A stretch of DNA of 64,000 bases from JAWVFM01 sp038237625 (GTDB lineage: Bacteria > Actinomycetota > Thermoleophilia > Solirubrobacterales > 70-9). A program made the translations under genes and the position numbers. Positions 54,031 through 62,391 of the stretch are shown here, piece after piece; position 1 is the first letter of the stretch; each line of letters opens with the position of its first letter. The stretch spans positions 62,001 through 126,000 of the forward strand of contig JBBRYM010000005.1 in the NCBI GenBank assembly GCA_038237625.1, given 5' to 3'. A model generated the notes under the pieces. It was given only the letters and a program-made list of their open reading frames with translations, did not search any database and had not been told where the DNA came from.

Positions 54031-54486
54031 CTAGCCCACCAGCGCCCGTTCGATGCCGTCGAGCGCCTCGTCGAGCCGCCTCTTTGCCGCGCCGCGCATC
54101 ATCGGAGAACCCAGTCGCGATAGCCCACGGAGCTTCTCGCTGGTGTACAACGTGACCGCTGTTCCGTCCTCTGCGCCCTTCAGCTCCACCCCCGTCTCGG
54201 AGGAGGCGACTATTCGCTCGAAGGGCGTGTCTTCGATGTCCTGGCGCCAGACGAACCGTTCTTCGCGAGCCGCGCTGGTGCACCGGTAGTCCGCGCGGAC
54301 GCCTGAGCCCTTCGCCGTCGTGAGCACGACCGTCCAGCGGGCGCGCTTGCTTCCCGGCTCGCCGTGGACGTCCTCCACGCGCGAGGCCCGCGGCCACCAT
54401 CGCGGTAAATGGTGAGGGTCCGAGACGAGGTCCCAAACCCGGTCGCGGCGCGCGGCGATCACGCGCGTACGCGCGACCTTCGGCAT
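54031..54486 (-). CDS. SRPBCC (START-like) family protein
   Basis: The 151-residue product has the SRPBCC opening VIAARRDRVWDLVSDPHHLPRW and the closing RLDEALDGIERAL helix, a fold that encloses hydrophobic ligands. It abuts the AGPS-like oxidase gene (stop and ATG adjacent) and follows merR, so it may bind a lipid-like substrate. The ligand is unknown. Confidence 0.82.
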   Translation of the reverse strand: MPKVARTRVIAARRDRVWDLVSDPHHLPRWWPRASRVEDVHGEPGSKRARWTVVLTTAKGSGVRADYRCTSAAREERFVWRQDIEDTPFERIVASSETGVELKGAEDGTAVTLYTSEKLRGLSRLGSPMMRGAAKRRLDEALDGIERALVG

Positions 54487-54490
54487 TGGC

Positions 54491-55243
54491 CTACTCGCCC
54501 TTCAGGCGGCGGAGATCGCGTACGAGCAGAAGATGCTTGAGGTGGCCGCAGATGGCGGCCAGGCTTTCGAGGTTCTCGACCGCTTCCTTGCGCCGCGCCG
54601 GGCTGCGCGAGCGGAGCGAGGCGCCTACGAGCTGCTCGAGCAGCGCCGCCTCGCGGTCGGCGGAGGTCTTGAACACGCGGAGGTTGCGGCCGGCAACGCC
54701 GAACCTCGACAGCTCGTTGGCCGCCCTCACGATCTCGAGATCGGTTTCGTCGAAGACCTCATGGCCGTTCACCCGCCTCGAAGTGGCGATTCCGAACTCG
54801 CCGAGCTCCCGCAAGAGCTCTGGAGTGGCGCCGGACGAATCCAGGAGCTCCTCGCGCGACAGCGCTTGCACGGCCGAGTCCACAGACCCGGCGCGGCGTG
54901 CAGTTGCCAAATCCGCCCCCCGCCTGTCGGTCGTGGTGAAGTCCCCTGTGGCCAGCTCCTGGCGAATCACCCGTAGCGGCAGGAACTCGTCGCGCTGCAT
55001 GCGCAGGATTGCCCGCAGGCGCTCGACGTCGGCCTGGCTGTAGAGGCGGTAGCCGCCCTGGGTTCGCCGCGGCGCGAGCAGCTTCTGGTCCTCGAGGTAG
55101 CGGATCTTGGAGATCGAGATGTCGTCGAACTCCTGCCCAAGGATCTTGGCGACGGCCCCGATCGTGAGCGCCTTGCGAGGCCGGGAATGGGCATCCGGCC
55201 GAGGCTGATCGGTACGTTGGTCCTTTGGCATCACAATCGCCAT
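54491..55243 (-). CDS. MerR-family transcriptional regulator (Rv1828-like)
   Basis: The 250-residue protein has a MerR winged helix (LTIGAVAKILGQEFDDIS, SKIRYLEDQKLLAPRR, GGYRLYSQADVERLR) and a long C-terminal domain with no metal-binding Cys cluster. It lies 4 bases after the FHA gene, the same neighbour order as Rv1827-Rv1828 in mycobacteria. The inducer is unknown. ATG 55243 is the first start; ATG 55231 is an alternative. Confidence 0.9.
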   Translation of the reverse strand: MAIVMPKDQRTDQPRPDAHSRPRKALTIGAVAKILGQEFDDISISKIRYLEDQKLLAPRRTQGGYRLYSQADVERLRAILRMQRDEFLPLRVIRQELATGDFTTTDRRGADLATARRAGSVDSAVQALSREELLDSSGATPELLRELGEFGIATSRRVNGHEVFDETDLEIVRAANELSRFGVAGRNLRVFKTSADREAALLEQLVGASLRSRSPARRKEAVENLESLAAICGHLKHLLLVRDLRRLKGE

Positions 55244-55247
55244 CTCT

Positions 55248-55718
55248 CTATCGCTCCAGGTAGCTCAGCTTGTACTTACCGATCTGGATCTCGTCGGCGT
55301 CCTCGAGCTTGTGGGACTCGATGCGGCGGCGGTTGACATACGTTCCGTTCAGGGATCCGAGGTCGTCGATGTAGTAGCCGTCCTGGCGGTGGACGAGCAG
55401 GGCGTGGTTCCGCGAGACGGTGACGTCGTCGAGGAAGACGCCGGCGTCGGGGGTGCGCCCGATCGACACGCGTTCGGCGTCGACGGTGAAGCTCTCCCCC
55501 GCGCGACCTCCGCCGGAGCGGATCACGAGGGCTGCGCCGGACTTGTCGACCTCCCGATCGATGTCCACCGGCTGGTACTCGCCGGTTTCGTCGACCCGGT
55601 AGGTCATGGTGGTCGGCTCCTCCGCGCCCTCGGGGCGGCCCAGGTACGCGCCACATTTCTGACAGTAGTTGGCGCCCTCGGGGTTGACGAACCCGCATTC
55701 TGGGCAGTGGACCGCCAC
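55248..55718 (-). CDS. FHA-domain protein with N-terminal zinc ribbon (GarA-like)
   Basis: The 156-residue product has a zinc ribbon (CPECG and CQKCG at 5-25), a Thr-rich segment EEPTTMTYRVDETG that resembles the kinase-target region of GarA/OdhI, and an FHA domain with VSIGRTPDAG, TVSRNHALL and LGSLNGTYVN. In mycobacteria the homologue regulates glutamate metabolism after phosphorylation. The zinc ribbon is an extra compared with GarA. Confidence 0.9.
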   Translation of the reverse strand: MAVHCPECGFVNPEGANYCQKCGAYLGRPEGAEEPTTMTYRVDETGEYQPVDIDREVDKSGAALVIRSGGGRAGESFTVDAERVSIGRTPDAGVFLDDVTVSRNHALLVHRQDGYYIDDLGSLNGTYVNRRRIESHKLEDADEIQIGKYKLSYLER

Positions 55719-55745
55719 GGTCAGTGATTCCTCTTCGAGGTCACG

Positions 55746-56012
55746 TCAGTCGCCCTCCCCTCCCACGGGGCTCTCGACCTTGCCGAGGAGGATGTCCGTC
55801 AGGGTCTGCACGTCGTTACCGGAGATGAGTGAGCCGCCGGCGTCGCGCTTGGACTTCAGGCGGTTGACGAGCTCGGCCCGCAGGATGTCGATCTTGCCGT
55901 GCAGCAGGCGGCGCCGGTACGAGACCTCGCGCTCGTCGTCCTTGAGGCTCTCGATCGTCGACTTGAGCTCTTCGTCGCTCATCGAGCCGACGTCGGGGAA
56001 CGTTTCTTCCAC
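55746..56012 (-). CDS. RsiG-like helical protein with c-di-GMP-type motif
   Basis: The 88-residue protein contains LSDEEL-like MSDEELKSTIESLKD followed by EREVSYRRRLLHGKID, which matches the RsiG c-di-GMP signature E-x3-S-x2-R-x3-Q-x3-D except that Gln is His. RsiG is the anti-sigma factor of WhiG in Streptomyces. I place the start at GTG 56012, 8 bases after AGGAGG; an earlier TTG (56081) lies inside the promoter. Whether it binds c-di-GMP or a sigma factor is inference. Confidence 0.7.
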   Translation of the reverse strand: MEETFPDVGSMSDEELKSTIESLKDDEREVSYRRRLLHGKIDILRAELVNRLKSKRDAGGSLISGNDVQTLTDILLGKVESPVGGEGD

Positions 56013-56061
56013 TTGCTGGTCCTCCTGTATTCGTTGCGAGCCTCTGCCGCCGCCGAAAACG

Positions 56062-56088
56062 ATTATAGGCTGGTCTGGCAAACGTCAA
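56062..56088 (-). promoter_or_regulatory. Consensus promoter of the RsiG-like gene
   Basis: On the minus strand TTGACG (56088-56083) and TATAAT (56067-56062) are 15 bases apart. A leader of about 45 bases with AGGAGG (56021-56026) follows, unlike the probable leaderless genes nearby. Confidence 0.7.
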
Positions 56089-56110
56089 GTAGAGGTTGAG
56101 CGTTTGGGGC

Positions 56111-56773
56111 TCAGCGTGCAGGCCGCGCTCGCTCGGGAGCCTCGGCGCGTGCGCGCCCGGACCGAACGTAGAGAAGCGTTGCCAGGAGGCCGGTCACGAG
56201 CCCGGCCACGAAGATGGTCGTGGTGAGCGGGCTATCGATGACCTGCGTCCAGAACAGCCCGCCGAACACCAGGAAGGCGCCGATCCGCCCGACCCAGTTG
56301 ATCTCGATCTCGATGCCGCGGCGAATCGCGAGCTCCGACAGCGCGAGGACACTGATTTCCCGGGCCGCGACGATCGCGAGACCCCACCGGGGAAGGAGCT
56401 CGAAGTGCCAGCACACGACGATGCCCGAGAGCACGCTCAGGCGGTCGATCACGGGATCCATCAGGGCCCCCAGGCGCGAGTACTGGCCGGTGGCCCGCGC
56501 CAGGAAGCCGTCGATGAAGTCGCCGAGGGTGATCCAGAGATAGAGCAGTATCGCCACGGCGTCTCGGCCATCGCCGGAGCCGAGGGCGATGATGAGGTAG
56601 GGCGGGATCGCGAGCAGGCGCAGGTACCCGACGAGGTTGGGAATGGTGAGCGGTCGCAGCGGCTCCCCGCGGCGGGTCTGGCGCGGGCGTGGCCCGGAAC
56701 GATCGAGGCCGGTGAGGCGGCGAAAGCCGCGGGCGCGCGGCGAGCCCGGAGGCGTTGCGGGATCGCCTGCCAC
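56111..56773 (-). CDS. pgsA: CDP-alcohol phosphatidyltransferase (PgsA-like)
   Basis: The enzyme makes phosphatidylglycerophosphate from CDP-diacylglycerol at the membrane. The 220-residue product shows the exact CDP-alcohol motif D85-x2-D88-G-x2-A-R-x8-G-x3-D106-x3-D110 in GDFIDGFLARATGQYS plus LGALMDPVIDR, and four or five membrane helices. GTG 56773, ten bases after the proS stop, is the likely start; the frame is open further upstream inside proS. An N-terminal polar stretch of about 40 residues is unusual. Confidence 0.88.
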   Translation of the reverse strand: MAGDPATPPGSPRARGFRRLTGLDRSGPRPRQTRRGEPLRPLTIPNLVGYLRLLAIPPYLIIALGSGDGRDAVAILLYLWITLGDFIDGFLARATGQYSRLGALMDPVIDRLSVLSGIVVCWHFELLPRWGLAIVAAREISVLALSELAIRRGIEIEINWVGRIGAFLVFGGLFWTQVIDSPLTTTIFVAGLVTGLLATLLYVRSGRARAEAPERARPAR

Positions 56774-56783
56774 GGGCCTGGGC

Positions 56784-58469
56784 TCAGCCTCCCTGCTTGA
56801 TCCTGGCGGCAAGAGCCTCTGCGGCCCCATCCAGCGGCAGCCGCTCGTCCTCGCCGGTCGCTCTCCCCTGGAGCTCCACCTCGCCCTCCGCAAGCGTGCG
56901 GCGGCCGATGGTTATCCGCAGCGGACAGCCGAGAAGCTCGGCGTCGGTCAGCTTCTCGCCGGCCCCGCCGCCGCGGTCGTCGTAGACGACGTCGACCCCG
57001 GCGTCGCGAAGCTGGGAATAAAGACCTTCGGCCGCGTCGCTCACCTCGTCACCGGCCTTGCCCAGGCCAACCAGATGCACCTGCCAGGGCGCGAGCGCGG
57101 CGGGCCAGACGATGCCGCGATCGTCGGCGCCCTGCTCAACCGCCGCCGCCGCGATCCTCGCCGGCCCGATGCCATAGCTGCCCATCACGATCGGCCGCTC
57201 GGAGCCGCTCTCGTCGAGGTAGGTGGCACCGAGCGGCTCGGAGTAGCGCGTTCCCAGCTTGAAGATGTTCCCGACCTCGATCGCGGGCTCGATCTCGATC
57301 GTGCCGCCCCCAGGGGCGACGTCGCCCGCCTCGACGTTGCGGACGTCGAGCTCGGTGAACTCGAAGTCGCGTCCCGGCTTGATCCCGATGAGGTGGGTAT
57401 CGGCGCGGTTGGCGCCGCCGTAAAAGCCATCGCCGCGGATCGCGGCGTCCTTGACCACAGGCACCTCTGCGCCGACGGGGCCGATGAAACCGGGCGGGCC
57501 GAGCTCGGCCTCGATCTCCTCGGGCTCGGCCTGGCGGAAGTCGGCGCCGAGCGCATTTCGCAGCTTGGTCTCGTTCAGGCGGTGGTCGCCGCGCACCATC
57601 ACCAGCACCATCCCGCGGCCCTCGACGATCACGGGAAGCGACTTCAGGGCCGCTCCCGCAGGGACGCCCAGCGCGCCTGCGACATCCTCCACCGTGGTCA
57701 GCCCAGGCGTGGGTACCTCGCGCGGAACGTCGAGGCTCGGGGGCATCTCCACCGGCTGCGGCTCCGCCGACGCAACCTCGACGTTGGCCGCATATCCAGG
57801 CGCGAGCGCCACCTCGTTCTCGCCCGCCGCGCAGGGCGCCATGTACTCGTGCGCTCCGGATCCGCCCATCATCCCGACGTCCGACTGCACCCGGTGCCAG
57901 CGCAGCCCGCACCGGTCCAGAATTCGCTCGTAGGCACCGACGTGCAATTGGTAGCTTCGGTCCAGACCCTCCTCGTCGCGATCGAAGCTGTAGGAGTCCT
58001 TCATCGTGAACTCGCGTGTCCGAAGCACGCCGGCACGCGGTCGCGGCTCGTCGCGCTCCTTCACCTGCAGGTGGTAGAGGATCATCGGCAACTCCCGGTA
58101 CGAGCGGATCTCGCCGGAGACGTGAGTTGTCACGGCCTCCTCGTGCGTCATCGCGAGGACGTGCTCGGCGTCCTTGCGGTCGCGGAGCTTGAAGAGCTCG
58201 GAGATCTCATAGCGACCGGTGCGCTTCCAGATGTCGGCGGGCTGGAGGACGGGCATCAGCATCTCCTGCCCGCCGATGGCGTCGAGCTCGTCGCGAATGA
58301 TCGCCTCGATCCGCTTGATGACCCGGTATCCGGCCGGCAGCCAGGTCCAAAGGCCGGCTCCCAGCTGGCGGATGAGCCCCGCTCTCATCATCAGCCGGTG
58401 CGAGACGGCCTCGGCGTCGGCGGGGTCGTCGCGAAGGGTGGGAAGGAAGTAGCCGGAGAGCCGTGTCAC
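56784..58469 (-). CDS. proS: Prolyl-tRNA synthetase (bacterial type)
   Basis: The 561-residue class II synthetase has motif 2 and 3 regions (RTREFTMKDSYSFD; MGSYGIGPARI), an inserted YbaK-like editing domain (about 230-375) and a C-terminal anticodon-binding domain. The bacterial-type layout with editing insertion is complete. GTG 58469 has TAGCCT 8 bases upstream, whose TAG is also the TetR stop. No T-box leader fits in the gap. Confidence 0.97.
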   Translation of the reverse strand: MTRLSGYFLPTLRDDPADAEAVSHRLMMRAGLIRQLGAGLWTWLPAGYRVIKRIEAIIRDELDAIGGQEMLMPVLQPADIWKRTGRYEISELFKLRDRKDAEHVLAMTHEEAVTTHVSGEIRSYRELPMILYHLQVKERDEPRPRAGVLRTREFTMKDSYSFDRDEEGLDRSYQLHVGAYERILDRCGLRWHRVQSDVGMMGGSGAHEYMAPCAAGENEVALAPGYAANVEVASAEPQPVEMPPSLDVPREVPTPGLTTVEDVAGALGVPAGAALKSLPVIVEGRGMVLVMVRGDHRLNETKLRNALGADFRQAEPEEIEAELGPPGFIGPVGAEVPVVKDAAIRGDGFYGGANRADTHLIGIKPGRDFEFTELDVRNVEAGDVAPGGGTIEIEPAIEVGNIFKLGTRYSEPLGATYLDESGSERPIVMGSYGIGPARIAAAAVEQGADDRGIVWPAALAPWQVHLVGLGKAGDEVSDAAEGLYSQLRDAGVDVVYDDRGGGAGEKLTDAELLGCPLRITIGRRTLAEGEVELQGRATGEDERLPLDGAAEALAARIKQGG

Positions 58470-58480
58470 GGGCGCTCAGG

Positions 58481-59107
58481 CTACCCGGCGCGCGCAAGCA
58501 TCCGCTCGAAGCCCTCCCACAGCAGCGCCATCGCGACGTTGGCGACCTGCTCCCGCGAGACCTCCCGGTGCTCGAACCACCACTCGACGAGGCCGTTGGT
58601 CGCGGCCTGGGACGCGCGAGCGAGCATGAGGGCCGCCGTGTGGCGCTCGAGCCCCTCCAGCTCCATCTGCGGGGGAGCGCCGATCTCGATCAACGCGGCG
58701 ATGCCGGTCGTCGCCGTCTGGTGGATCCGCCGCCAGGTCGCCGCAATCTTCGGGTCGGCCGGGGGGTCGCGGAACAGGAACCGCCAGGCGAACGGATCCT
58801 CCTCGACAAGCGTGAAAAAAAGCCGGATGGACTGCTGAAACATCACGAGGGGCTCCCCCGGCTCGATCGCCGTGATCGAGCGAGCAACCAGGGACTGTCC
58901 GTGGCGCTCGAGCAATTCGATGTGGAGATCGCGCTTCGAGTGGAAATGGTCATAGATCACGGAGGCGACCACCCCGGCCCGGCCGGCGATCTCCCCCATC
59001 GCGGCGTCCGGATAGCCGCGCTCCGCGAACACCTGCGTGGCCGCGTCGAGGATACGCTCGCGCCGTTCCGTCGCGCTCAGGCGCTTGCGGATTGCGGGGC
59101 CGCTCAT
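58481..59107 (-). CDS. TetR-family transcriptional regulator
   Basis: The HTH is ERILDAATQVFAERGYPDAA with GRAGVVASVIYDHF, typical TetR. The C-terminal ligand domain is 150 residues. I start it at ATG 59107 (208 residues), with TACTAT 6 bases upstream, rather than at upstream codons that fall in the operator. It should repress itself and the divergent AhpD-fusion gene through the two 18-bp operators. Confidence 0.92.
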   Translation of the reverse strand: MSGPAIRKRLSATERRERILDAATQVFAERGYPDAAMGEIAGRAGVVASVIYDHFHSKRDLHIELLERHGQSLVARSITAIEPGEPLVMFQQSIRLFFTLVEEDPFAWRFLFRDPPADPKIAATWRRIHQTATTGIAALIEIGAPPQMELEGLERHTAALMLARASQAATNGLVEWWFEHREVSREQVANVAMALLWEGFERMLARAG

Positions 59108-59108
59108 A

Positions 59109-59126
59109 ACCGAATAGTAATTCGGT
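59109..59126. promoter_or_regulatory. TetR operator 1
   Basis: ACCGAAT-AGTA-ATTCGGT is a perfect 7-bp inverted repeat with a 4-base centre. It overlaps the TACTAT -10 box of the TetR gene. Confidence 0.7.
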
Positions 59127-59143
59127 AAGATCATGCCCGCGTA

Positions 59144-59161
59144 ACCGAACATTCATTCGGT
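59144..59161. promoter_or_regulatory. TetR operator 2
   Basis: ACCGAAC-ATTC-ATTCGGT repeats operator 1 with one arm mismatch, 35 bases centre to centre. It lies just upstream of the strong ribosome-binding site of the divergent gene. Confidence 0.7.
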
Positions 59162-59177
59162 AACCGAGGAGGTACCA

Positions 59178-60215
59178 ATGCAGAACTCCACCAGCCCTCT
59201 CCCCCGCGCCGGGCTAATGCGCGCCGGCCTCGTCGCTCTCGGCATTCCCCAGCTCGCCCTGGGCATCTGGGCGCTGATCTCCCCGACCGGGTTCTACGGA
59301 ACGTTCCCGGTGATCGCCGGCCAACATTGGCTCCCCTCATATGGGCCCTACGACAGCCACCTGGTCACGGACGTCGGCTCCACGTTTCTGGCCATCGGCC
59401 TGCTGATGCTGCTCGCCGCCATTTTCCTCGAGCGCCGCCTGGCGCAGGTGGCGCTGGTGGCCTACCTCGCCTACGGCATCCCCCATTTCATCTTCCATGT
59501 CACGAATGACGACGTGCTCAGCTCCGGCGCCCGGGCCGTCAACGGCGCCTCGCTTGGCCTCGGCCTGCTCTCGGCGCTCGCGCTGCTCGGCTTGGTCAGC
59601 CGCGGTCACGGCAGGTCCCGCGTCCACACGCCGCGGCCGGCCGGCTCCGCCAGCAGGGTTGGTTCCCCGCCGGGCGGCCTGCTGACCAAGATCGTCCGGG
59701 CCTACAGCCGCCACCAGTACGGCGGCGAGGCCACCCCAGGCGACGTATTTCGCCATCACGTGCCGCTGCTCCTGGGCTACGGAGCCTTCGAGACGGCGAT
59801 CGAGCGGTCGCATTCCGTTCCCGAGCGCCTGAAGATTCTCGCCGAGACCCGCGCCGCCACAGTCGTCGGCTGCGAATGGTGCATGGACTTCGCTTCGTTT
59901 TTGGCCCGCCAGCGGTCGGGCCTCACCGACGCCGAGCTCATGAATCTCCCCCGCTACAGGGAGAGCGAGCTCTTCGACGAGCTGGACCGCCTGGCCCTCG
60001 ACTACGCGACCGCGATGAGCCGAACCCCGGCCGACGTCGACGACGAGTTATTCGGTCGCCTTCGTGCGCAGTTCAGCGACCGCCAGCTGGTCGAGTTGAC
60101 CAGCGCAATCGCCATCGAGAACTTCCGGGCGCGCTTCAACGGCGCGCTTGGCATGGAGCCGCAGGGGTTCTCTGAGGGAGCGTTCTGCGTGATCCCGGAT
60201 CCGACACCGGCCTGA
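59178..60215 (+). CDS. Membrane domain fused to AhpD/carboxymuconolactone decarboxylase-like domain
   Basis: Residues 1-140 form about four membrane helices; residues 165-345 form an alkylhydroperoxidase D-like domain with the redox pair in VVGCEWCMDFASF (CxxC). This suggests a membrane-attached peroxidase or carboxymuconolactone decarboxylase-like enzyme. AGGAGG lies 5 bases before ATG 59178, the strongest ribosome-binding site in the window. TetR control is likely. The substrate is unknown. Confidence 0.8.
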   Translation: MQNSTSPLPRAGLMRAGLVALGIPQLALGIWALISPTGFYGTFPVIAGQHWLPSYGPYDSHLVTDVGSTFLAIGLLMLLAAIFLERRLAQVALVAYLAYGIPHFIFHVTNDDVLSSGARAVNGASLGLGLLSALALLGLVSRGHGRSRVHTPRPAGSASRVGSPPGGLLTKIVRAYSRHQYGGEATPGDVFRHHVPLLLGYGAFETAIERSHSVPERLKILAETRAATVVGCEWCMDFASFLARQRSGLTDAELMNLPRYRESELFDELDRLALDYATAMSRTPADVDDELFGRLRAQFSDRQLVELTSAIAIENFRARFNGALGMEPQGFSEGAFCVIPDPTPA

Positions 60216-60247
60216 GCGACGCCGAGTGCGATGGCTAGGCTCCAGGC

Positions 60248-60514
60248 ATGGGTTTTCTCGCCTGGATCATCCTCGGGCTCTTCGCGGGCACGATCGCGCA
60301 GGCGCTCGTGCCCGGCCGCACGGAGCCGCGCGGATGCGTGGGCTCGACCGCGATCGGGATCCTCGGGGCCCTGATCGGCGGCTACCTGGCGACGCGTCTG
60401 GGAATCGGCAAGGTCAAGCATTTCTTCGACCTCGAAACCTGGCTCATCGCGATCGGCGGCGCCGCGCTGCTCCTGATCGTGATCCGGATGCTGGGCGGCT
60501 CGCCGCGGCGCTGA
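60248..60514 (+). CDS. GlsB/YeaQ/YmgE family small membrane protein
   Basis: The 88-residue product has three membrane helices and the family pattern WIILGLFAGTIAQALVPG and GILGALIGGYLATRLGI. Members are stress-associated membrane proteins of unclear role, often labelled transglycosylase-associated. TAGGCT lies 6 bases before ATG 60248. Confidence 0.88.
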   Translation: MGFLAWIILGLFAGTIAQALVPGRTEPRGCVGSTAIGILGALIGGYLATRLGIGKVKHFFDLETWLIAIGGAALLLIVIRMLGGSPRR

Positions 60515-60553
60515 GTGCGGCCCCCCGCGACGGGCAGCTGAGAAGCTATCGGC

Positions 60554-60970
60554 GTGTCCCCTCTCGCCCTCTACGTAACGGTGATCGCGATCGTGCTGGT
60601 CCTCGCGGTGGCGCTTCGATTCCTGATCCTCGTCCCGACCCGTGCCTGCATCCAGTGCGACAAGGTGGTGGCCGTCACCGCGCCCAGTTGCCGGCATTGC
60701 GGGCACCGCTACACCGCCGAGGACCGGGAGCTCATGAGATCGCGCGCCGAGGGCCGCGCACGCCAACCGGCGCCAGAGCCGGCGCCAATGACATCCGGCC
60801 CCGTCGCGGCGCGGCCGGCCCGCCCTCGCACCGGCGTCCCGAGGTTGGAGTGCATCCGCTGCGGCGGCGAGGTGGCGCTCACCGCGCTCACCTGCCGTCA
60901 TTGCGGGCACCGCTACTCGGCCGCCGAACTGGCGCGGATGAGGCCCGTCAGCAACACTCGAGGTCGCTGA
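60554..60970 (+). CDS. Membrane-anchored protein with two zinc ribbons
   Basis: One N-terminal membrane helix is followed by two near-identical zinc ribbons, CIQCDKVVAVTAPSCRHCGH and CIRCGGEVALTALTCRHCGH, separated by a Pro/Ala linker of about 50 residues. The internal duplication is clear. The GTG start gives 138 residues. Function unknown. Confidence 0.75.
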   Translation: MSPLALYVTVIAIVLVLAVALRFLILVPTRACIQCDKVVAVTAPSCRHCGHRYTAEDRELMRSRAEGRARQPAPEPAPMTSGPVAARPARPRTGVPRLECIRCGGEVALTALTCRHCGHRYSAAELARMRPVSNTRGR

Positions 60971-61011
60971 CGACGAGGTCGAGGTGGTCGATCGCTTCCA
61001 CGCGGCTGGGC

Positions 61012-62295
61012 CTACGCGCGGGTGAAACGCCGGCTCGCAGTCGGCGAGGCTTCCTCGTCGAGGCGCGGCTTTACGGGCTTCAGGAAAGGCTCGGCGGTCA
61101 CGTCCCGGCCCTCGGCCTCGGCAGCGGCCGCCTCCATCGCGGCGATGCGCTCAGGAGTCAGCTCGCCGGCGTTCTCCTCCTCGATCTTGCGCAGCCACTC
61201 GGCGCCCTCCGCGGACTTGCGCTCGTCGAACTCGACCTTGCCGCGGTCGAGCGAGCGATCGATCTCCGTGAACAGGGCGTCCACGAGCTCGTCCTGCGGA
61301 ACCTTCCGCAGCGGCTTGCCGTGGGCGAAGATCAGGCCCTCGTTTCTCGCGCCGGCGATGCCGAAGTCAGCGTGCGAGGCCTCGCCGATCCCGTTCACGG
61401 CGCACCCAAGGACCGCCACCTCGACCGGCTCGGGATAGCGCTCCAAGCGCTGCTCGATCTCGGCGACGACGGTGTCCATGTCGAACTGAAGCCGCCCGCA
61501 GGTGGGGCAGGCGATCAGCACCGGGCCGCGCTCGCGGATCTGAAGGGCCTTGAGGATCTCCCAGGCGACCTTGACCTCCTCCTCGGCGTGGAAGGTGGAA
61601 AGGCTGATCCGGATCGTGTCGCCGACGCCGTCGGCGAGCAGCGTGCCGAGCCCGACGGCGGACTTCAGGGATCCCGACCACTTCGTTCCCGCCTCGGTGA
61701 TCCCGAGGTGAAGCGGATACGGGACCTTCTCGGAGAGCAGGCGGTTGGCCGCGATCGTGTTGGGGACGTTGGTCGACTTGATCGAGACCTTGAAATTCTC
61801 GAAATCCAGGGACTCCATGAGCTCGCAGAACCCCACGGCGGCCTGAACCAGCGCGTCGACGGGCTTGGTGCGCTCCAGCTCGTGAAGGTGCTTGGGCAGC
61901 GAGCCGGAGTTGACGCCGATGCGCATCGGGACCCCCGCGGCCGTCGCCCGCTCGGCGACCTCCGCCACCTTCTCGCGGCCGCCGATGTTGCCGGGGTTGA
62001 GGCGGATGCAATGGGCGCCGGCGTCGATGGCCTTCAGCGCCAGGGTGTGGTTGAAGTGGATGTCGGCGATCACCGGGATCGGCGACTCCTTGACGATCGT
62101 CTTCAGGGCGTCGACGTCCTTCTCGCGCGGCACGGCGACGCGAACGAGGTCGGCTCCCGCGTCGGCGACGTCGGCGATCTGCGCCATCGTCGCCTCGAGA
62201 TTGGCCGTCTCGGTCTTCGTCATCGTCTGCACGGCGACGGGGGCCCCGCCGCCGATGGGCACGTCCTTCACCCAGATCTGGCGCTTGGAAGCCAT
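61012..62295 (-). CDS. ispG: (E)-4-hydroxy-3-methylbut-2-enyl-diphosphate synthase
   Basis: IspG converts methylerythritol cyclodiphosphate to HMBPP in the MEP isoprenoid pathway, using a 4Fe-4S cluster. The 427-residue protein has RLNPGNIGG, SIKSTNVP and the cluster cysteines in CPTCGR and GCAVNGIGE. It carries a C-terminal extension of about 70 residues, acidic then basic, beyond the usual end. ATG 62295 is the start. Confidence 0.95.
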   Translation of the reverse strand: MASKRQIWVKDVPIGGGAPVAVQTMTKTETANLEATMAQIADVADAGADLVRVAVPREKDVDALKTIVKESPIPVIADIHFNHTLALKAIDAGAHCIRLNPGNIGGREKVAEVAERATAAGVPMRIGVNSGSLPKHLHELERTKPVDALVQAAVGFCELMESLDFENFKVSIKSTNVPNTIAANRLLSEKVPYPLHLGITEAGTKWSGSLKSAVGLGTLLADGVGDTIRISLSTFHAEEEVKVAWEILKALQIRERGPVLIACPTCGRLQFDMDTVVAEIEQRLERYPEPVEVAVLGCAVNGIGEASHADFGIAGARNEGLIFAHGKPLRKVPQDELVDALFTEIDRSLDRGKVEFDERKSAEGAEWLRKIEEENAGELTPERIAAMEAAAAEAEGRDVTAEPFLKPVKPRLDEEASPTASRRFTRA

Positions 62296-62391
62296 ATGGA
62301 CTCAACATTGTGACAGCGACGCGGATCTGGCTATGAGGGGCTTTAGCTCCGAAACCAGCATGGCGACCACAAGCCGCCACTAAACCAACGC

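Noticed and set aside
56013..56081. TTG at 56081 as start of the RsiG-like gene
   Set aside because: The codons would run through a consensus TATAAT promoter, while GTG 56012 has AGGAGG at good spacing.
58470..58480. T-box or other leader upstream of proS
   Set aside because: Only 11 bases separate the TetR stop from the proS start, too little for a leader.
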